64,000 bases of DNA from an uncultured Ruminobacter sp. Its GTDB lineage: Bacteria > Pseudomonadota > Gammaproteobacteria > Enterobacterales > Succinivibrionaceae. Of the stretch, positions 46,834 through 55,744 are shown piece after piece. The DNA lies in contig CACWVT010000002.1 of assembly GCA_902764345.1 (NCBI GenBank), positions 24,999 through 88,998 of the forward strand. Reading direction: 5' to 3'. Made by a program: the position numbers and the translations under genes. The notes under the pieces were generated by a model. It was not told the DNA's origin. It made no database searches and was given only the letters and a program-made list of their open reading frames with translations. The stretch's first letter is position 1. Each line of letters starts with the position of its first letter.

Positions 46834-48567
46834 ATGACAGAAAAAACAAACTGGTTAAGAAAGCAATTAACAATCATATTCGCATCGGGACTCTTTTATT
46901 TTGCCATGTCGGTTCCGTTCATCGATTTTCTGCGTCTGTCCGAGACAACGGAAGTAAGACCATACTGCGTACTGCCGTTTCTGCTGTCCCTGGTTTACGG
47001 CTTTCCAGGGGCGCTCGGTACCGCAATAGGCAACATATTCTCCGACATGTATTACGGAGGCATGGACTATAAGATCTACATACTGGGCTTTTCCTTCCAG
47101 TTAATCTACGGTTATGGCGGTGCCATGCTGTGGAAATACCTGCGGCGCCGGGATCAGAACCTGTTCCGCATGGACACCGTAAAAAAACTTAGCCAGTACC
47201 TGATTCTTGTTCTCGGTGATTCCCTGCTCATTTCCGTGATGGTGTGGTGGACACTCAACAGATTCTACAATCTGCCGTTTTACGGCATTGGCTTCGTCAG
47301 CACTTTTCTTAATCACATCATATACTTCGTACTGCTGGGAATTCCTTTTCTCATCGGTTATTCCGCCCATATTCAGAAAAATGAACTCAGACGGCAGAAC
47401 AGACTCCACACCTACATCTTCTCCATCAACGAGAAATTCATTCTGTTTCTGGTTCTGCTGGCCTCCATCACCGGGGTTATCATAGGATTCTTCGCCTTTG
47501 TGTTCTTCCGCGCTTACGACATATACGACAGCACACTTCTATGGGGATACGTATTCCTCATCAGCGGATCAGCCATCTACATCTGTCTGTGGCCGGGGCT
47601 TCTGCTCCTGCACTTTGTGGAAAAGTACGTCGCTTCACCGCTGGAAAGAATGGCCCGCATCGGTAACAACTTCGGTCTCAAGGAAAACATTCAGGATGAG
47701 GTAAGCGACATAAAGTCCGTAGTCGGCAAGTACTGCGATTATCCTTCCGAAACCGGAGCCCTTGCAAGATCCTTTAACACCTTTGCCGACAAGATTGACG
47801 AATACGTGGTAAGACTTACCAATGTCTCAAAGGACAGGGAAAGAGTCTCCACCCAGCTGAAAATCGCCAGGGACATTCAGCAGGGTGTGCTCCCTGCTCA
47901 TGTTGATTTTCCGGAAATTGATCTGTATGCCGACATGAAACCTGCTCTTGAGGTTGCCGGGGACTTCTATGACTATTTCAAAATTGACGAGCACAGGTTC
48001 GGCTTTGTCATTGCCGATGTCTCAGGTAAGGGCATCCCGAGCTCCCTCTTCATGATGGCGTCTAAGATAATCATTAAAAAGAACCTGCTTTCCAACATGT
48101 CTCCGGGACAGGCCCTTACCCTGTCAAACAGGGAACTGTGCAGAAACAACCGTGCGGAAATGTTCGTCACCGTATTCTGCGGAATTCTGGATTTTGATAC
48201 GGGACTCCTGAAATATGCCAGTGCCGGTCACGATCATCCGATTCTTGCCAGTGCGGGCAGAGAATTCAGGATGATGCAGAACAAAACAGGCTTCGTGCTC
48301 GGTGCCCTGGAGGAAATCAGCTATAGAGACGACGAGCTCGTTCTGGAAAAAGGTGATACCTTCTTTATATACACGGACGGAATTCCCGAAGCCACGGACA
48401 GCACTAAAGAACAGTTCGGCTTCGACAGAACCATTGACGTGCTTAACCGGAACAGAGATCGCTCCGTTTCGGAAATGTGCGAAGCCCTCCTTGCCTCCAT
48501 AGACGAGTTCAAAGGTGAAGCGGACAGATTCGATGACATTACGGTAATGGCGTTCAGAAGAAAATAA
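46834..48567 (+). CDS. Membrane-bound SpoIIE/RsbU-type PP2C phosphatase
   Basis: A Ser/Thr phosphatase expected to dephosphorylate an anti-sigma-factor antagonist. The 577 residues have an N-terminal block of about six membrane helices (5-190), a second hydrophobic pair (about 212-272) and a HAMP-like helix (VEKYVASPLERMARIGNNF). A short coiled coil precedes the PP2C domain with ARDIQQGVLP, GDFYDYFKIDEHRFGFVIADVSGKG, FFIYTDGIPEATD and DDITVMAF (metal-binding Asp residues). The membrane part may sense a ligand. The ATG at 46834 is preferred to a start at 46780, which would add a polar tail. First gene of a three-gene partner-switch module. Confidence 0.85.
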   Translation: MTEKTNWLRKQLTIIFASGLFYFAMSVPFIDFLRLSETTEVRPYCVLPFLLSLVYGFPGALGTAIGNIFSDMYYGGMDYKIYILGFSFQLIYGYGGAMLWKYLRRRDQNLFRMDTVKKLSQYLILVLGDSLLISVMVWWTLNRFYNLPFYGIGFVSTFLNHIIYFVLLGIPFLIGYSAHIQKNELRRQNRLHTYIFSINEKFILFLVLLASITGVIIGFFAFVFFRAYDIYDSTLLWGYVFLISGSAIYICLWPGLLLLHFVEKYVASPLERMARIGNNFGLKENIQDEVSDIKSVVGKYCDYPSETGALARSFNTFADKIDEYVVRLTNVSKDRERVSTQLKIARDIQQGVLPAHVDFPEIDLYADMKPALEVAGDFYDYFKIDEHRFGFVIADVSGKGIPSSLFMMASKIIIKKNLLSNMSPGQALTLSNRELCRNNRAEMFVTVFCGILDFDTGLLKYASAGHDHPILASAGREFRMMQNKTGFVLGALEEISYRDDELVLEKGDTFFIYTDGIPEATDSTKEQFGFDRTIDVLNRNRDRSVSEMCEALLASIDEFKGEADRFDDITVMAFRRK

Positions 48568-48583
48568 AACTTGAGGATGATGT

Positions 48584-48979
48584 ATGCAGTTTGAACAAAA
48601 CTTTGCGAATGAAAAGGACAGTATTGACAAAATTCATGATTTTATCGAGCAGCACTGCATCGACTGCAGTATCGACTCCGCAAAAACTGTCAAGATAAAC
48701 ATATGTGCTGACGAAATAATCTCCAATATAGTCCACTACAGCAAAGCCCACCTGATTTCCGTAAAGGTAACCCGCGGCGACAATGCCATGGTCGTCATCT
48801 CCTTCACGGATGACGGAATTCCGTTCAATCCCCTCAAGGAAACAAAGGAGGTGGACACCTCCCTGCCTCCTGAAGAAAGAGGGATTGGAGGTCTCGGCGT
48901 TTTCCTTGTCAAAAAGATGATGAAGGAAGTCTCCTACCGCAGGGAAAACAATACAAACATCTTCACCATTGCCATCTGA
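48584..48979 (+). CDS. RsbW-like anti-sigma factor/serine kinase (HATPase)
   Basis: A 131-residue GHKL ATPase expected to bind a sigma factor or other target, and to phosphorylate the STAS protein. The N-box NICADEIISNIVHYS, G1 FTDDGIPFNPL and G2 GGLGVFLVKKMM are all present. It begins 16 bases after the phosphatase stop (GAGG ribosome site), so the two are co-transcribed and act on the same pathway in opposite directions. Confidence 0.87.
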   Translation: MQFEQNFANEKDSIDKIHDFIEQHCIDCSIDSAKTVKINICADEIISNIVHYSKAHLISVKVTRGDNAMVVISFTDDGIPFNPLKETKEVDTSLPPEERGIGGLGVFLVKKMMKEVSYRRENNTNIFTIAI

Positions 48980-49087
48980 CCGAATGCATATACTGACGGA
49001 CTCTTAAAAACTCTGAATTTGGGACAAAAGCCCGCAGTTTTTAAACAAATTGCCTACTGCTTCACTGCATGGGGAACATGCGAATGC

Positions 49088-49093
49088 TAAAAT
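49088..49093 (+). promoter_or_regulatory. Possible extra promoter for the STAS gene
   Basis: An extended -10 (TGC TAAAAT) lies in the 195-base gap after the kinase gene, about 80 bases before the STAS start. No good -35. Confidence 0.35.
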
Positions 49094-49174
49094 CTGCGTA
49101 AACATTTACCAGATTAGGTATTCTGAACGACCGACACATACAGACCTCAGCTGAAATTCAGGTTACGGTTAACA

Positions 49175-49480
49175 TTGGAAACACAAAGCAGAATACAACG
49201 TAATATAAAGGAATGGGTTATGATACTTGAAGGAAGAATTGACAGCGCCAACGCTGAAGAATGGGAAAAGAAAATCAATGCGGGACTGCCAGAAGAAGGC
49301 GACTATGAACTTGACTGCGCCGCACTCAATTACATCTCATCAGCAGGCATACGCATCATCATCAGTCTCTATAAGACTCTTAGGGCCCGTGAAAACAAGC
49401 TGATACTTAAAGACGTCAGCGACTCCGTAATGCAGGTACTGGAACTTACCGGCGTATCCGAGTTTCTGACCTTTATTTAA
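49175..49480 (+). CDS. STAS-domain anti-sigma factor antagonist
   Basis: A SpoIIAA/RsbV-like protein of about 101 residues. The phosphorylatable Ser lies in ALNYISSAGIRIIISLY, and LEGRIDSANAEEWEKK is the typical first half. The start is uncertain: TTG at 49175 covers the first beta strand of the domain, while the ATG at 49220 would remove it. It completes the phosphatase-kinase-antagonist module; no sigma factor gene is next to it, so the final target may be elsewhere, as in Gram-negative bacteria with non-sigma outputs. Confidence 0.85.
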   Translation: METQSRIQRNIKEWVMILEGRIDSANAEEWEKKINAGLPEEGDYELDCAALNYISSAGIRIIISLYKTLRARENKLILKDVSDSVMQVLELTGVSEFLTFI

Positions 49481-49520
49481 CGGTTCGCCGAATACGGCAG
49501 GCCGTATCCTCCTCTAATGA

Positions 49521-49556
49521 AAATTCCGCGGAATACATGTGTTTTCCGCGGAATTT
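49521..49556. other. 13-bp hairpin made of two copies of a palindrome
   Basis: AAATTCCGCGGAA (49521-49533) and TTCCGCGGAATTT (49544-49556) form a perfect stem with a 10-base loop; each arm itself contains the palindrome TTCCGCGGAA. No T-run follows on either strand. It lies 41 bases after the STAS stop, so it may be a transcript end or a two-site operator. Confidence 0.5.
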
Positions 49557-49626
49557 CGTATATATTCATGCTTTTGTAAGGATTAGTTCCGTACGCGTTT
49601 CAGTTTCAGCATGATTCGCCATATGA

Positions 49627-49650
49627 AAGCCGGACAATTCAGTCCGGCTT
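49627..49650 (-). terminator. Hairpin after the formate dehydrogenase gene
   Basis: A perfect 9-bp stem (AAGCCGGAC with GTCCGGCTT), 6-base loop, 45 bases after the fdhA stop on the minus strand. There is no U-tract, so termination is only probable. Confidence 0.5.
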
Positions 49651-49694
49651 CACCGTCATGGTGACAAATAATCATTCCTTCAGAAAGATCATCG

Positions 49695-52406
49695 TCATTC
49701 CGCAGCCTTTTCCATTTTTATGGCGCAGACCTTATACTCCGGAATACGTGCATACTCATCCAGCGCCGCATTTGTAAGAACATTTGCAAAGCCGTCGGCA
49801 AAATGGAACGGCATCCAGGTTTCTCCGACAGATACCCTGTCTCCAACTCTTGCCGTGGTAACTATGCTGCCGCGTCTTGAGGACAGCTTCACTCTGTCGC
49901 CTTCGGCAATGCCGAGCCTTGCGGCATCTTCGGTATTGACTTCAATGAATGATGCCCCTGCCTTTTCAACAAGCCCCTTTGTTCTTCCGGTCATGGCCAT
50001 GGCATTATAGTGATAAAGAATGCGGCCGGTCATCAGAATAAACGGATATTCATCATCAGGAAGCTCCTGACTAGCACGGTAAGGTATTGGACGCAGCAGG
50101 CCGAGACCTCTGGTAAACTTTCCGACATGGAGTATCGGGGTACCGGGATGATTCTTGTCAGGGCACGGCCACTGCAGGGATTCTCCCGCATCCAGTCGCT
50201 TGTGACTTATACCGCCAAAGCTCGGGGTAAGTGACGCAATCTCATCCATGATTTCATCGGCACGAAGATACGGCTGAGGATATCCCATCCGGTTCATCAG
50301 GTCGGTGAAGATGTCGGTATCCAGACGCATTTCACCTTCAACGGTAACCGCCTTTCTCACCCTCTGAACACGGCGTTCCGTGTTGCTGAACGTTCCTTCC
50401 TTTTCGGCATAGCTGGTTCCCGGAAGAATGACGTCGGCATATTCAGCCGTTCTGGTTTTGAAGAGATCGCACACAACCAGAAAATCCAGACTTTCAAGGG
50501 CTTTTATCACATGTCCCTGGTCAGGATCCGACACCACTGGATCTTCCCCGAAAATAAAGAGTCCCCTAACCTCCTTTCTGACGGCAGCCGGGAACACGTC
50601 GGTGGCATGAAGCCCCGGCTTGCGGGAAAGTTTTACGTTCCAGGCCTTTTCAAACTTCTCCACGACGCTTTCATTGGTAACCTTCTGGTATCCCGGGAAA
50701 TCCCCCGGAAGAGCCCCCATGTCACAGGCGCCCTGCACGTTGTTCTGACCGCGGAGAGGATTTACGCCGCACCCGCTTCTGCCAAGCTTACCGACAACCA
50801 TGGCCAGATTGGAAAGAGACATTACGCCTTCGGTTCCTGATGAGTGTTCCGTTACGCCGAGACAGTAAATAATCGGTGCCTTCTTCGCCGTGGCGTACAT
50901 TCTTGCAGCCTCACGCAACTGGTCGGCATCGATGTGGCAGATTTCGGCAACCTTTTCAGGAGTGTAATCCTTCACCATTTCCTTCAGTGCTTCAAACCCC
51001 TCGGTTCTTTCGCTGATGAACTTTTCGTCGGCAAGTCCTTCGCTGATGATAATGTTAATCATGCCGTTTGCAAAGGCAACATTGGTTCCCGGTTTAAGTC
51101 TGATATGAATGTCGGCCTCTCTTGAAAGTCTTATCTTTCGCGGATCCACCACGATAAGATGGGTTCCCTTCGAAACTGCCTGCCTTATCTGCATGCCGAT
51201 GACCGGATGTGCTTCTTCAGGATTTGAACCCACCAGAAGAATAAGATCCACGTCTTCGGTTATGTCCGCAATCGGATTGGTCATGGCTCCGGAGCCCAGA
51301 GTCATGGCAAGTCCCGCCACGGTTGCGGAGTGGCAGACACGTGCGCAGTTGTCCACGTTGTTGGTGCCGAATGCGCAGCGCACCATCTTCTGCAGCATAT
51401 AACAGTCCTCGTTAGGAGCACGCGAGCAGGCAAAGCCTGCCAGCGCATCCGCCCCGTATTCGGACTTAATCTTCCCGAACTTTTCGGCAATGAGATTCAG
51501 AGCCTCGTCCCATGTGGCCTGCTCGAACTCTCCGGTTTCCCTGTTTTTAATCAGAGGATGTCTCAGACGATCAGGAGAATGCACGAAATTAAAGGATCCG
51601 AAGCGTCCCTTCACACAGAGGAGTCCTTTGTTTGAAGGACCGTCTGCAGGATGAACGTCAACAATCTTGTTATCCTTGACCATGAGATAGAACTGACAGC
51701 CGGTGGCACAGTGCGGACAGGTGGTAAGCACCCTGTTCACGTTACCGGTCTGATATTTGCCCATGTTCTTTGCAACCAGTGCACCGGTAGGACATACGGA
51801 GGCACAGTTGCCGCACAGTTCACAGTCCGTATTCTTCCAGTCAGGGCCGAACGGTGCCTCGATATAGGTTCTGGTTCCGATCTTGGAGGCGTTGAGAACT
51901 CCGTTGCCGACACGGCGGCTGCAGACACTCACGCAGCGCTGACACCCGATGCACAGCTCAGGATAATAGGCAAGGAACGGATTGTCCGTTCTTGCCGGAA
52001 GCTTTGCGGTATCGGCCTCGTACGGATTGGCCTCTACCGTAGGCAGTTCAAGCTCCACCGCAAGCTTCTGCAGATCGCAGTCGCCACTCTTGGAACAGCT
52101 TAAACAGCGGACGGTATGATGAGCCAGCATAAGCTGCAGCACGAACTGTCTTGAAAGCTTCACCTTTTCGGAATCGGTTCTCACGGACATACCTTCCCAG
52201 ACCTTGGTATTACAGGACGGGAACAGATGCGAATGGCCTTCAATTTCGACGACGCACATTCTGCATGCGCCTATTTCATTTACGTTTTTTAAATAGCACA
52301 GCGTCGGAATGTATATGCCGTTTGCCCTGGCGACCTCAAGTATTGTCTGATCCTTTGCGGCCTCATATTCGTGGCCGTTAATAGTAATCTTAACCTTCTC
52401 AGCCAT
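49695..52406 (-). CDS. fdhA: Formate dehydrogenase alpha subunit, Cys-type, with NuoG-like N-terminus
   Basis: A molybdenum (or tungsten) bis-MGD enzyme that oxidises formate or reduces CO2. The 903 residues hold in order: a [2Fe-2S] ferredoxin domain (C37, C48, C51, C65), a His-ligated cluster (HHTVRC, C101, C104, C110), and two [4Fe-4S] motifs (C152/155/158/162 and C195/198/201/205). The catalytic domain has its own cluster (C230, C233, C237, C264) and the active site CARVCHSATVAGL with Cys358 in place of selenocysteine. The last 120 residues are the MGD-binding domain (HFADGFANVLT). It starts as a TAATG overlap with the preceding flavoprotein gene. No membrane anchor or signal, so cytoplasmic. 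Confidence 0.93.
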   Translation of the reverse strand: MAEKVKITINGHEYEAAKDQTILEVARANGIYIPTLCYLKNVNEIGACRMCVVEIEGHSHLFPSCNTKVWEGMSVRTDSEKVKLSRQFVLQLMLAHHTVRCLSCSKSGDCDLQKLAVELELPTVEANPYEADTAKLPARTDNPFLAYYPELCIGCQRCVSVCSRRVGNGVLNASKIGTRTYIEAPFGPDWKNTDCELCGNCASVCPTGALVAKNMGKYQTGNVNRVLTTCPHCATGCQFYLMVKDNKIVDVHPADGPSNKGLLCVKGRFGSFNFVHSPDRLRHPLIKNRETGEFEQATWDEALNLIAEKFGKIKSEYGADALAGFACSRAPNEDCYMLQKMVRCAFGTNNVDNCARVCHSATVAGLAMTLGSGAMTNPIADITEDVDLILLVGSNPEEAHPVIGMQIRQAVSKGTHLIVVDPRKIRLSREADIHIRLKPGTNVAFANGMINIIISEGLADEKFISERTEGFEALKEMVKDYTPEKVAEICHIDADQLREAARMYATAKKAPIIYCLGVTEHSSGTEGVMSLSNLAMVVGKLGRSGCGVNPLRGQNNVQGACDMGALPGDFPGYQKVTNESVVEKFEKAWNVKLSRKPGLHATDVFPAAVRKEVRGLFIFGEDPVVSDPDQGHVIKALESLDFLVVCDLFKTRTAEYADVILPGTSYAEKEGTFSNTERRVQRVRKAVTVEGEMRLDTDIFTDLMNRMGYPQPYLRADEIMDEIASLTPSFGGISHKRLDAGESLQWPCPDKNHPGTPILHVGKFTRGLGLLRPIPYRASQELPDDEYPFILMTGRILYHYNAMAMTGRTKGLVEKAGASFIEVNTEDAARLGIAEGDRVKLSSRRGSIVTTARVGDRVSVGETWMPFHFADGFANVLTNAALDEYARIPEYKVCAIKMEKAAE

Positions 52407-54241
52407 TATAAAAGTCCTCCCTTCATGGTTCCGCTGCCGAAAACGTCACATCTCAGACACTTGCTGCATTCCTGCATTGCCTCCTCGTGTGACATGCTGT
52501 TCTCAACCGGACAGAAGCTCTTTTTTCTTTCCCTGGCTGACTTTTCGGTAAGGTTTACCCTGCCGTAATGACTGCGCATGTTACTCTTTACCTCCGGTAT
52601 TTCTATGTTAAGACGGTAGGCATGATGGAACCCGAGATATTCGTCAATGTTGGCCGCCGCAACCTTGCCGGCACCGATTGCCATGATTGCCGTGGCCGGA
52701 CCGCTTACACAATCTCCTCCGGCAAATACGCCCGGATGATCCTTTATGGCAGTGGTGCTGTCGGTCATCAGGGTTCCCCGCGGACTTACCCCGTAGGCGG
52801 CGAACGGTTCGGAAACGATGGCCTGACCTATGGCCATGAATATGATGTCGCACGGAATCTCGTACGGTTCCTTGTCGGCATCACGCACGGACGGCAGTCC
52901 CGTGTGCTCGTCATAGTGTCCGGTAATCTGAGGCTTGGTTATGAGTCCTACCACTTTACCGTTTTCATCTATTCTGATTTCGGAAGGTGCATACATGGTC
53001 ATAAGTTCCACGCCTTCCTCAATGGCTCCCTGAATCTCTGAAGGAAGAGCCGTCATGTCAACCTGCCTTTCACGGACAGCAAGTGTCACGGATGCGGCAC
53101 CGCAGCGGATTGCGGAACGGGCACAGTCCATGGCCACGTTGCCGCCGCCGATTACGACGACGTTCTTCCCCGTGAAATCCGGAAGCTCTCCGTGACCTAT
53201 GCGGTCGAGCATTTCAACCGCGGATGCCACGTTCGGATTGTCATAGTTCTTAATCGGAATTACCCTGCCCTTCTGAGCGCCGATGGAGAGATAAACGGCG
53301 TCATATTCCTTTTCCAGCTGTTCGGCAGTGATTTCCGTACCTATCGGAGAATTGCAGCGCACCTCTATGCCGCCGACGGCCAGAAGAGCACTGATGTCCT
53401 GATCAAGACGATCCTTAGGCAGTCTGTAGTTTGGAATACCGTATCTTAACATGCCGCCGAGCTTTTCCTTGGCCTCATATATCACCACGGAATGCCCCAT
53501 TCTCGCCAGAAAATAGGCACATGTCAGACCTGAAGGTCCGCCGCCGACCACGGCGATTCTCTTGCCGGTAGTAACGTTTCTCGGAGGAGTTGAAATCATA
53601 TCCACCGGAATCTGATCCACGGCAAACTTCTTAAGTCCCCTGATATTGATGGCAGAGTCTATCAGTTTTCTGCGGCACTGCAGCTCGCAGGGTCTTTCAC
53701 AGACGAATGCGCAGGCCGTCGGAAACGGATTATCCTCCCTGATAAGATTTATGGCATCGGCATAGCGCTCCGCACCAATCAGGGCAATATATCCCGGAAT
53801 GTTGACGTTGGCCGGGCAGTTGTACATGCACGGAACCTTTACCGAAACATTGGCCTGACACTTGTGATGCTCAATGTGATAGAGATATTCGTCCTTGAAG
53901 TTTTTAATGTTCGCCAGGACCATGTAGGCGGCTTCATAGCCAATGGCGCAGTCCGCAGTATCCTTAATGGTCTGTGCCAGCCACAGCATGTCAACGTAAA
54001 GATCCATGTCGGCGGAGCCGTCCAGAATCTTCTGCATCATTTTTTCCAACTGCTCAAGTCCCTTGGCGCAGGGAACGCATTTACCGCAGGTCTGACTGCG
54101 TGCGGTACGCAAATATGCTATGTGAGTGGATATGCAGCAGACTCCCGGAGGATTCGCCAGAACCCTTTTCTGAAAGGTTGACAGAAAGCTGTTCAGAAGT
54201 TTGCTTCTCTGTGTATTTTTTAATTCCTGTTTTTTATACAT
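52406..54241 (-). CDS. FDH partner: NuoF-tail plus GltD-like NAD(P) flavoprotein
   Basis: A 611-residue fusion expected to pass electrons between FdhA and NAD(P) or ferredoxin. Residues about 50-115 match the C-terminal iron-sulfur domain of NuoF (TCGKCVPCAKG, then DCAIG). Residues 130-195 are a Fer4_20-type domain with two clusters (CMYNCPANVNIPGY, CERPCELQCRR). The rest is a glutamate-synthase-small-subunit-like oxidoreductase with FAD site AVVGGGPSGLTCAYFLARMG, NAD(P) site VVIGGGNVAMDCARSA and GGDCVSGPATAIMAIG. It ends with CSKCLRC. The FMN part of NuoF is missing. The ATG at 54241 has GGAG at 6 bases; one four codons upstream lacks it. The stop overlaps the fdhA start. Confidence 0.8.
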   Translation of the reverse strand: MYKKQELKNTQRSKLLNSFLSTFQKRVLANPPGVCCISTHIAYLRTARSQTCGKCVPCAKGLEQLEKMMQKILDGSADMDLYVDMLWLAQTIKDTADCAIGYEAAYMVLANIKNFKDEYLYHIEHHKCQANVSVKVPCMYNCPANVNIPGYIALIGAERYADAINLIREDNPFPTACAFVCERPCELQCRRKLIDSAINIRGLKKFAVDQIPVDMISTPPRNVTTGKRIAVVGGGPSGLTCAYFLARMGHSVVIYEAKEKLGGMLRYGIPNYRLPKDRLDQDISALLAVGGIEVRCNSPIGTEITAEQLEKEYDAVYLSIGAQKGRVIPIKNYDNPNVASAVEMLDRIGHGELPDFTGKNVVVIGGGNVAMDCARSAIRCGAASVTLAVRERQVDMTALPSEIQGAIEEGVELMTMYAPSEIRIDENGKVVGLITKPQITGHYDEHTGLPSVRDADKEPYEIPCDIIFMAIGQAIVSEPFAAYGVSPRGTLMTDSTTAIKDHPGVFAGGDCVSGPATAIMAIGAGKVAAANIDEYLGFHHAYRLNIEIPEVKSNMRSHYGRVNLTEKSARERKKSFCPVENSMSHEEAMQECSKCLRCDVFGSGTMKGGLL

Positions 54242-54661
54242 TAGTCGCTCCATTTATGCCGCACCGCTCTGAACCGGCCTCCGTCATAATTGTGAGGTTA
54301 AAGGCCATCCGTTTCCGATTCTGCAGAATAACCGTGACTGCATTCGGTTCTTGATATATCGGGAAATCCGGATTAACTGTCCGTTCATGCATAATGCCGC
54401 AACACCGCCGTGTTCTTCGAAAATCCACATGCGTGACGTTATACTGACTAATCATTATACAGAGACGTTTTTTATGGGGTTTGACAGGGTTAAAAAAAGG
54501 GAAAAAGAATCACTACGGGATTCAATAAATTCAAGATATATCACTGTTTTTACGAAGCCGTTACCATGCATTTTTCAGAAAAGTTTTTTCAGGAAACGGC
54601 AGGAAAAGGATTCCAATGTATTTACCGGGAAAAAGCAAGCACGCAGGTGATGCCCGGAATG
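54242..54661 (-). promoter_or_regulatory. Promoter region of the formate dehydrogenase operon
   Basis: On the minus strand a TATAAT at 54454-54459 with a second TATAAC a few bases downstream is the likely promoter, giving a leader of about 205 bases. No clear -35 and no good FNR or ModE-type site was found. The long leader could be regulated. No small gene could be supported. Confidence 0.4.
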
Positions 54662-55273
54662 TCAGGAATGACCTCTTCTGAAGCTCTCAAGCTCCTCTGG
54701 GGTATTGATGTTTACGTAGTTGAAAAAAAACTCTTCCGGAACGTCGGCAGTACGGAAATCAGTCTGCGTGATGATGTTTCTGAGACGGTTGTTTCCCGTG
54801 CTTAAGGCATTCTCCAGGATCCGGCATACCCTGACCGAGTAAACGGCGGACACCGGCTGCCACACATCTCCGGTTACCGGAACCAGCACATCCTCACCGT
54901 TATAAAGGGACATCAGTCTTTTAGCCTCGGCAGCCGAAAAGTCCGGCATGTCACAGCCGACAAAAAGCACGGCATCAGCCTCGGTTTTACGAAGTACGGA
55001 AAGGATGCCTCCTGCCGGGCCGCACTCCGGATAATCATCAGTTACGGATTCAAAACCGTCAATCAGGTAATGCTGACTGACGTTTCGTGATACGTACCGG
55101 TACGGAAAGAAATCCAGACGTCTGCACAGCTTTTCCAGAAAGGTGGTGTCCGCATCATAGGAAAGTCCGGCCTTGTCTCTTCCCATGCGAAGTGATCTTC
55201 CACCCGCAAGAACCGCCACGCCAATCTTTCCGTCAAAGCCTCCTGACATTTCAGGTTTTACGTCATTCCGCAT
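54662..55273 (-). CDS. mobA: Molybdenum cofactor guanylyltransferase
   Basis: Attaches GMP from GTP to Mo-molybdopterin to form MGD, the form needed by the neighbouring FdhA. The 203 residues show VAVLAGGRSLRMGRDKAGL (GTP-binding), DDYPECGPAGGILSVL and FVGCDMPDF. The ATG at 55273 overlaps the moaC stop by 11 bases and has GGGG upstream; an in-frame start at 55324 would extend far into moaC. Last gene of the molybdenum operon. Confidence 0.88.
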   Translation of the reverse strand: MRNDVKPEMSGGFDGKIGVAVLAGGRSLRMGRDKAGLSYDADTTFLEKLCRRLDFFPYRYVSRNVSQHYLIDGFESVTDDYPECGPAGGILSVLRKTEADAVLFVGCDMPDFSAAEAKRLMSLYNGEDVLVPVTGDVWQPVSAVYSVRVCRILENALSTGNNRLRNIITQTDFRTADVPEEFFFNYVNINTPEELESFRRGHS

Positions 55274-55739
55274 GAAATACCCCGTGTACCCCGCCTTCCT
55301 TGTGAAGCAGTCTGATGTCTCCAATCCTCATGTCACGCTGTACCGCCTTGCACATGTCATATACGGTAAGTGCAGCCACGGACACTGCCGTAAGAGCCTC
55401 CATCTCCACGCCCGTGGAGCCGCGGTTTTTCACGGTTGCCTCTATCCTTACGGCGGATTTTTCCTCATCAAGGGACAGATCCAGATTCACGCCGCTGAGC
55501 ATCAGGGGATGACACATCGGAATTATGTCTGAGGTTCTCTTGGCTCCCATTATTCCCGCAATCTGGGCCACCGTAAGCACGTCCCCTTTTCTGACGCCGC
55601 CGCTCCGTATGAGCGAGAATGTTTCGGAACTGACATATACGTAACCTTCGGCCACGGCCGTTCTCGATGTGTCGCTCTTCTCCGAAACATCAACCATGTG
55701 ACATCTTCCGTGTTCGTTAAAATGAGTAAAATCACCCAT
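55263..55739 (-). CDS. moaC: Cyclic pyranopterin monophosphate synthase
   Basis: Converts the MoaA product (3',8-cyclo-GTP) to cPMP. The 158 residues include the signature MGAKRTSDIIPMCHPLMLSG and KNRGSTGVEMEALTAVSVAALTVYDMCK, with catalytic Lys and Asp in CKAVQRDMRIGDIRLL. Five bases after moaA, overlapping mobA. Confidence 0.95.
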   Translation of the reverse strand: MGDFTHFNEHGRCHMVDVSEKSDTSRTAVAEGYVYVSSETFSLIRSGGVRKGDVLTVAQIAGIMGAKRTSDIIPMCHPLMLSGVNLDLSLDEEKSAVRIEATVKNRGSTGVEMEALTAVSVAALTVYDMCKAVQRDMRIGDIRLLHKEGGVHGVFHAE

Positions 55740-55744
55740 TTGAA

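Noticed and set aside
54242-54661. FNR box before the formate dehydrogenase operon
   Set aside because: TTGAT half-sites occur, but no full TTGAT-N4-ATCAA dyad was found.
54566-54805. 79-codon plus-strand ORF near the end of mobA
   Set aside because: Mostly antisense to mobA; no ribosome site.
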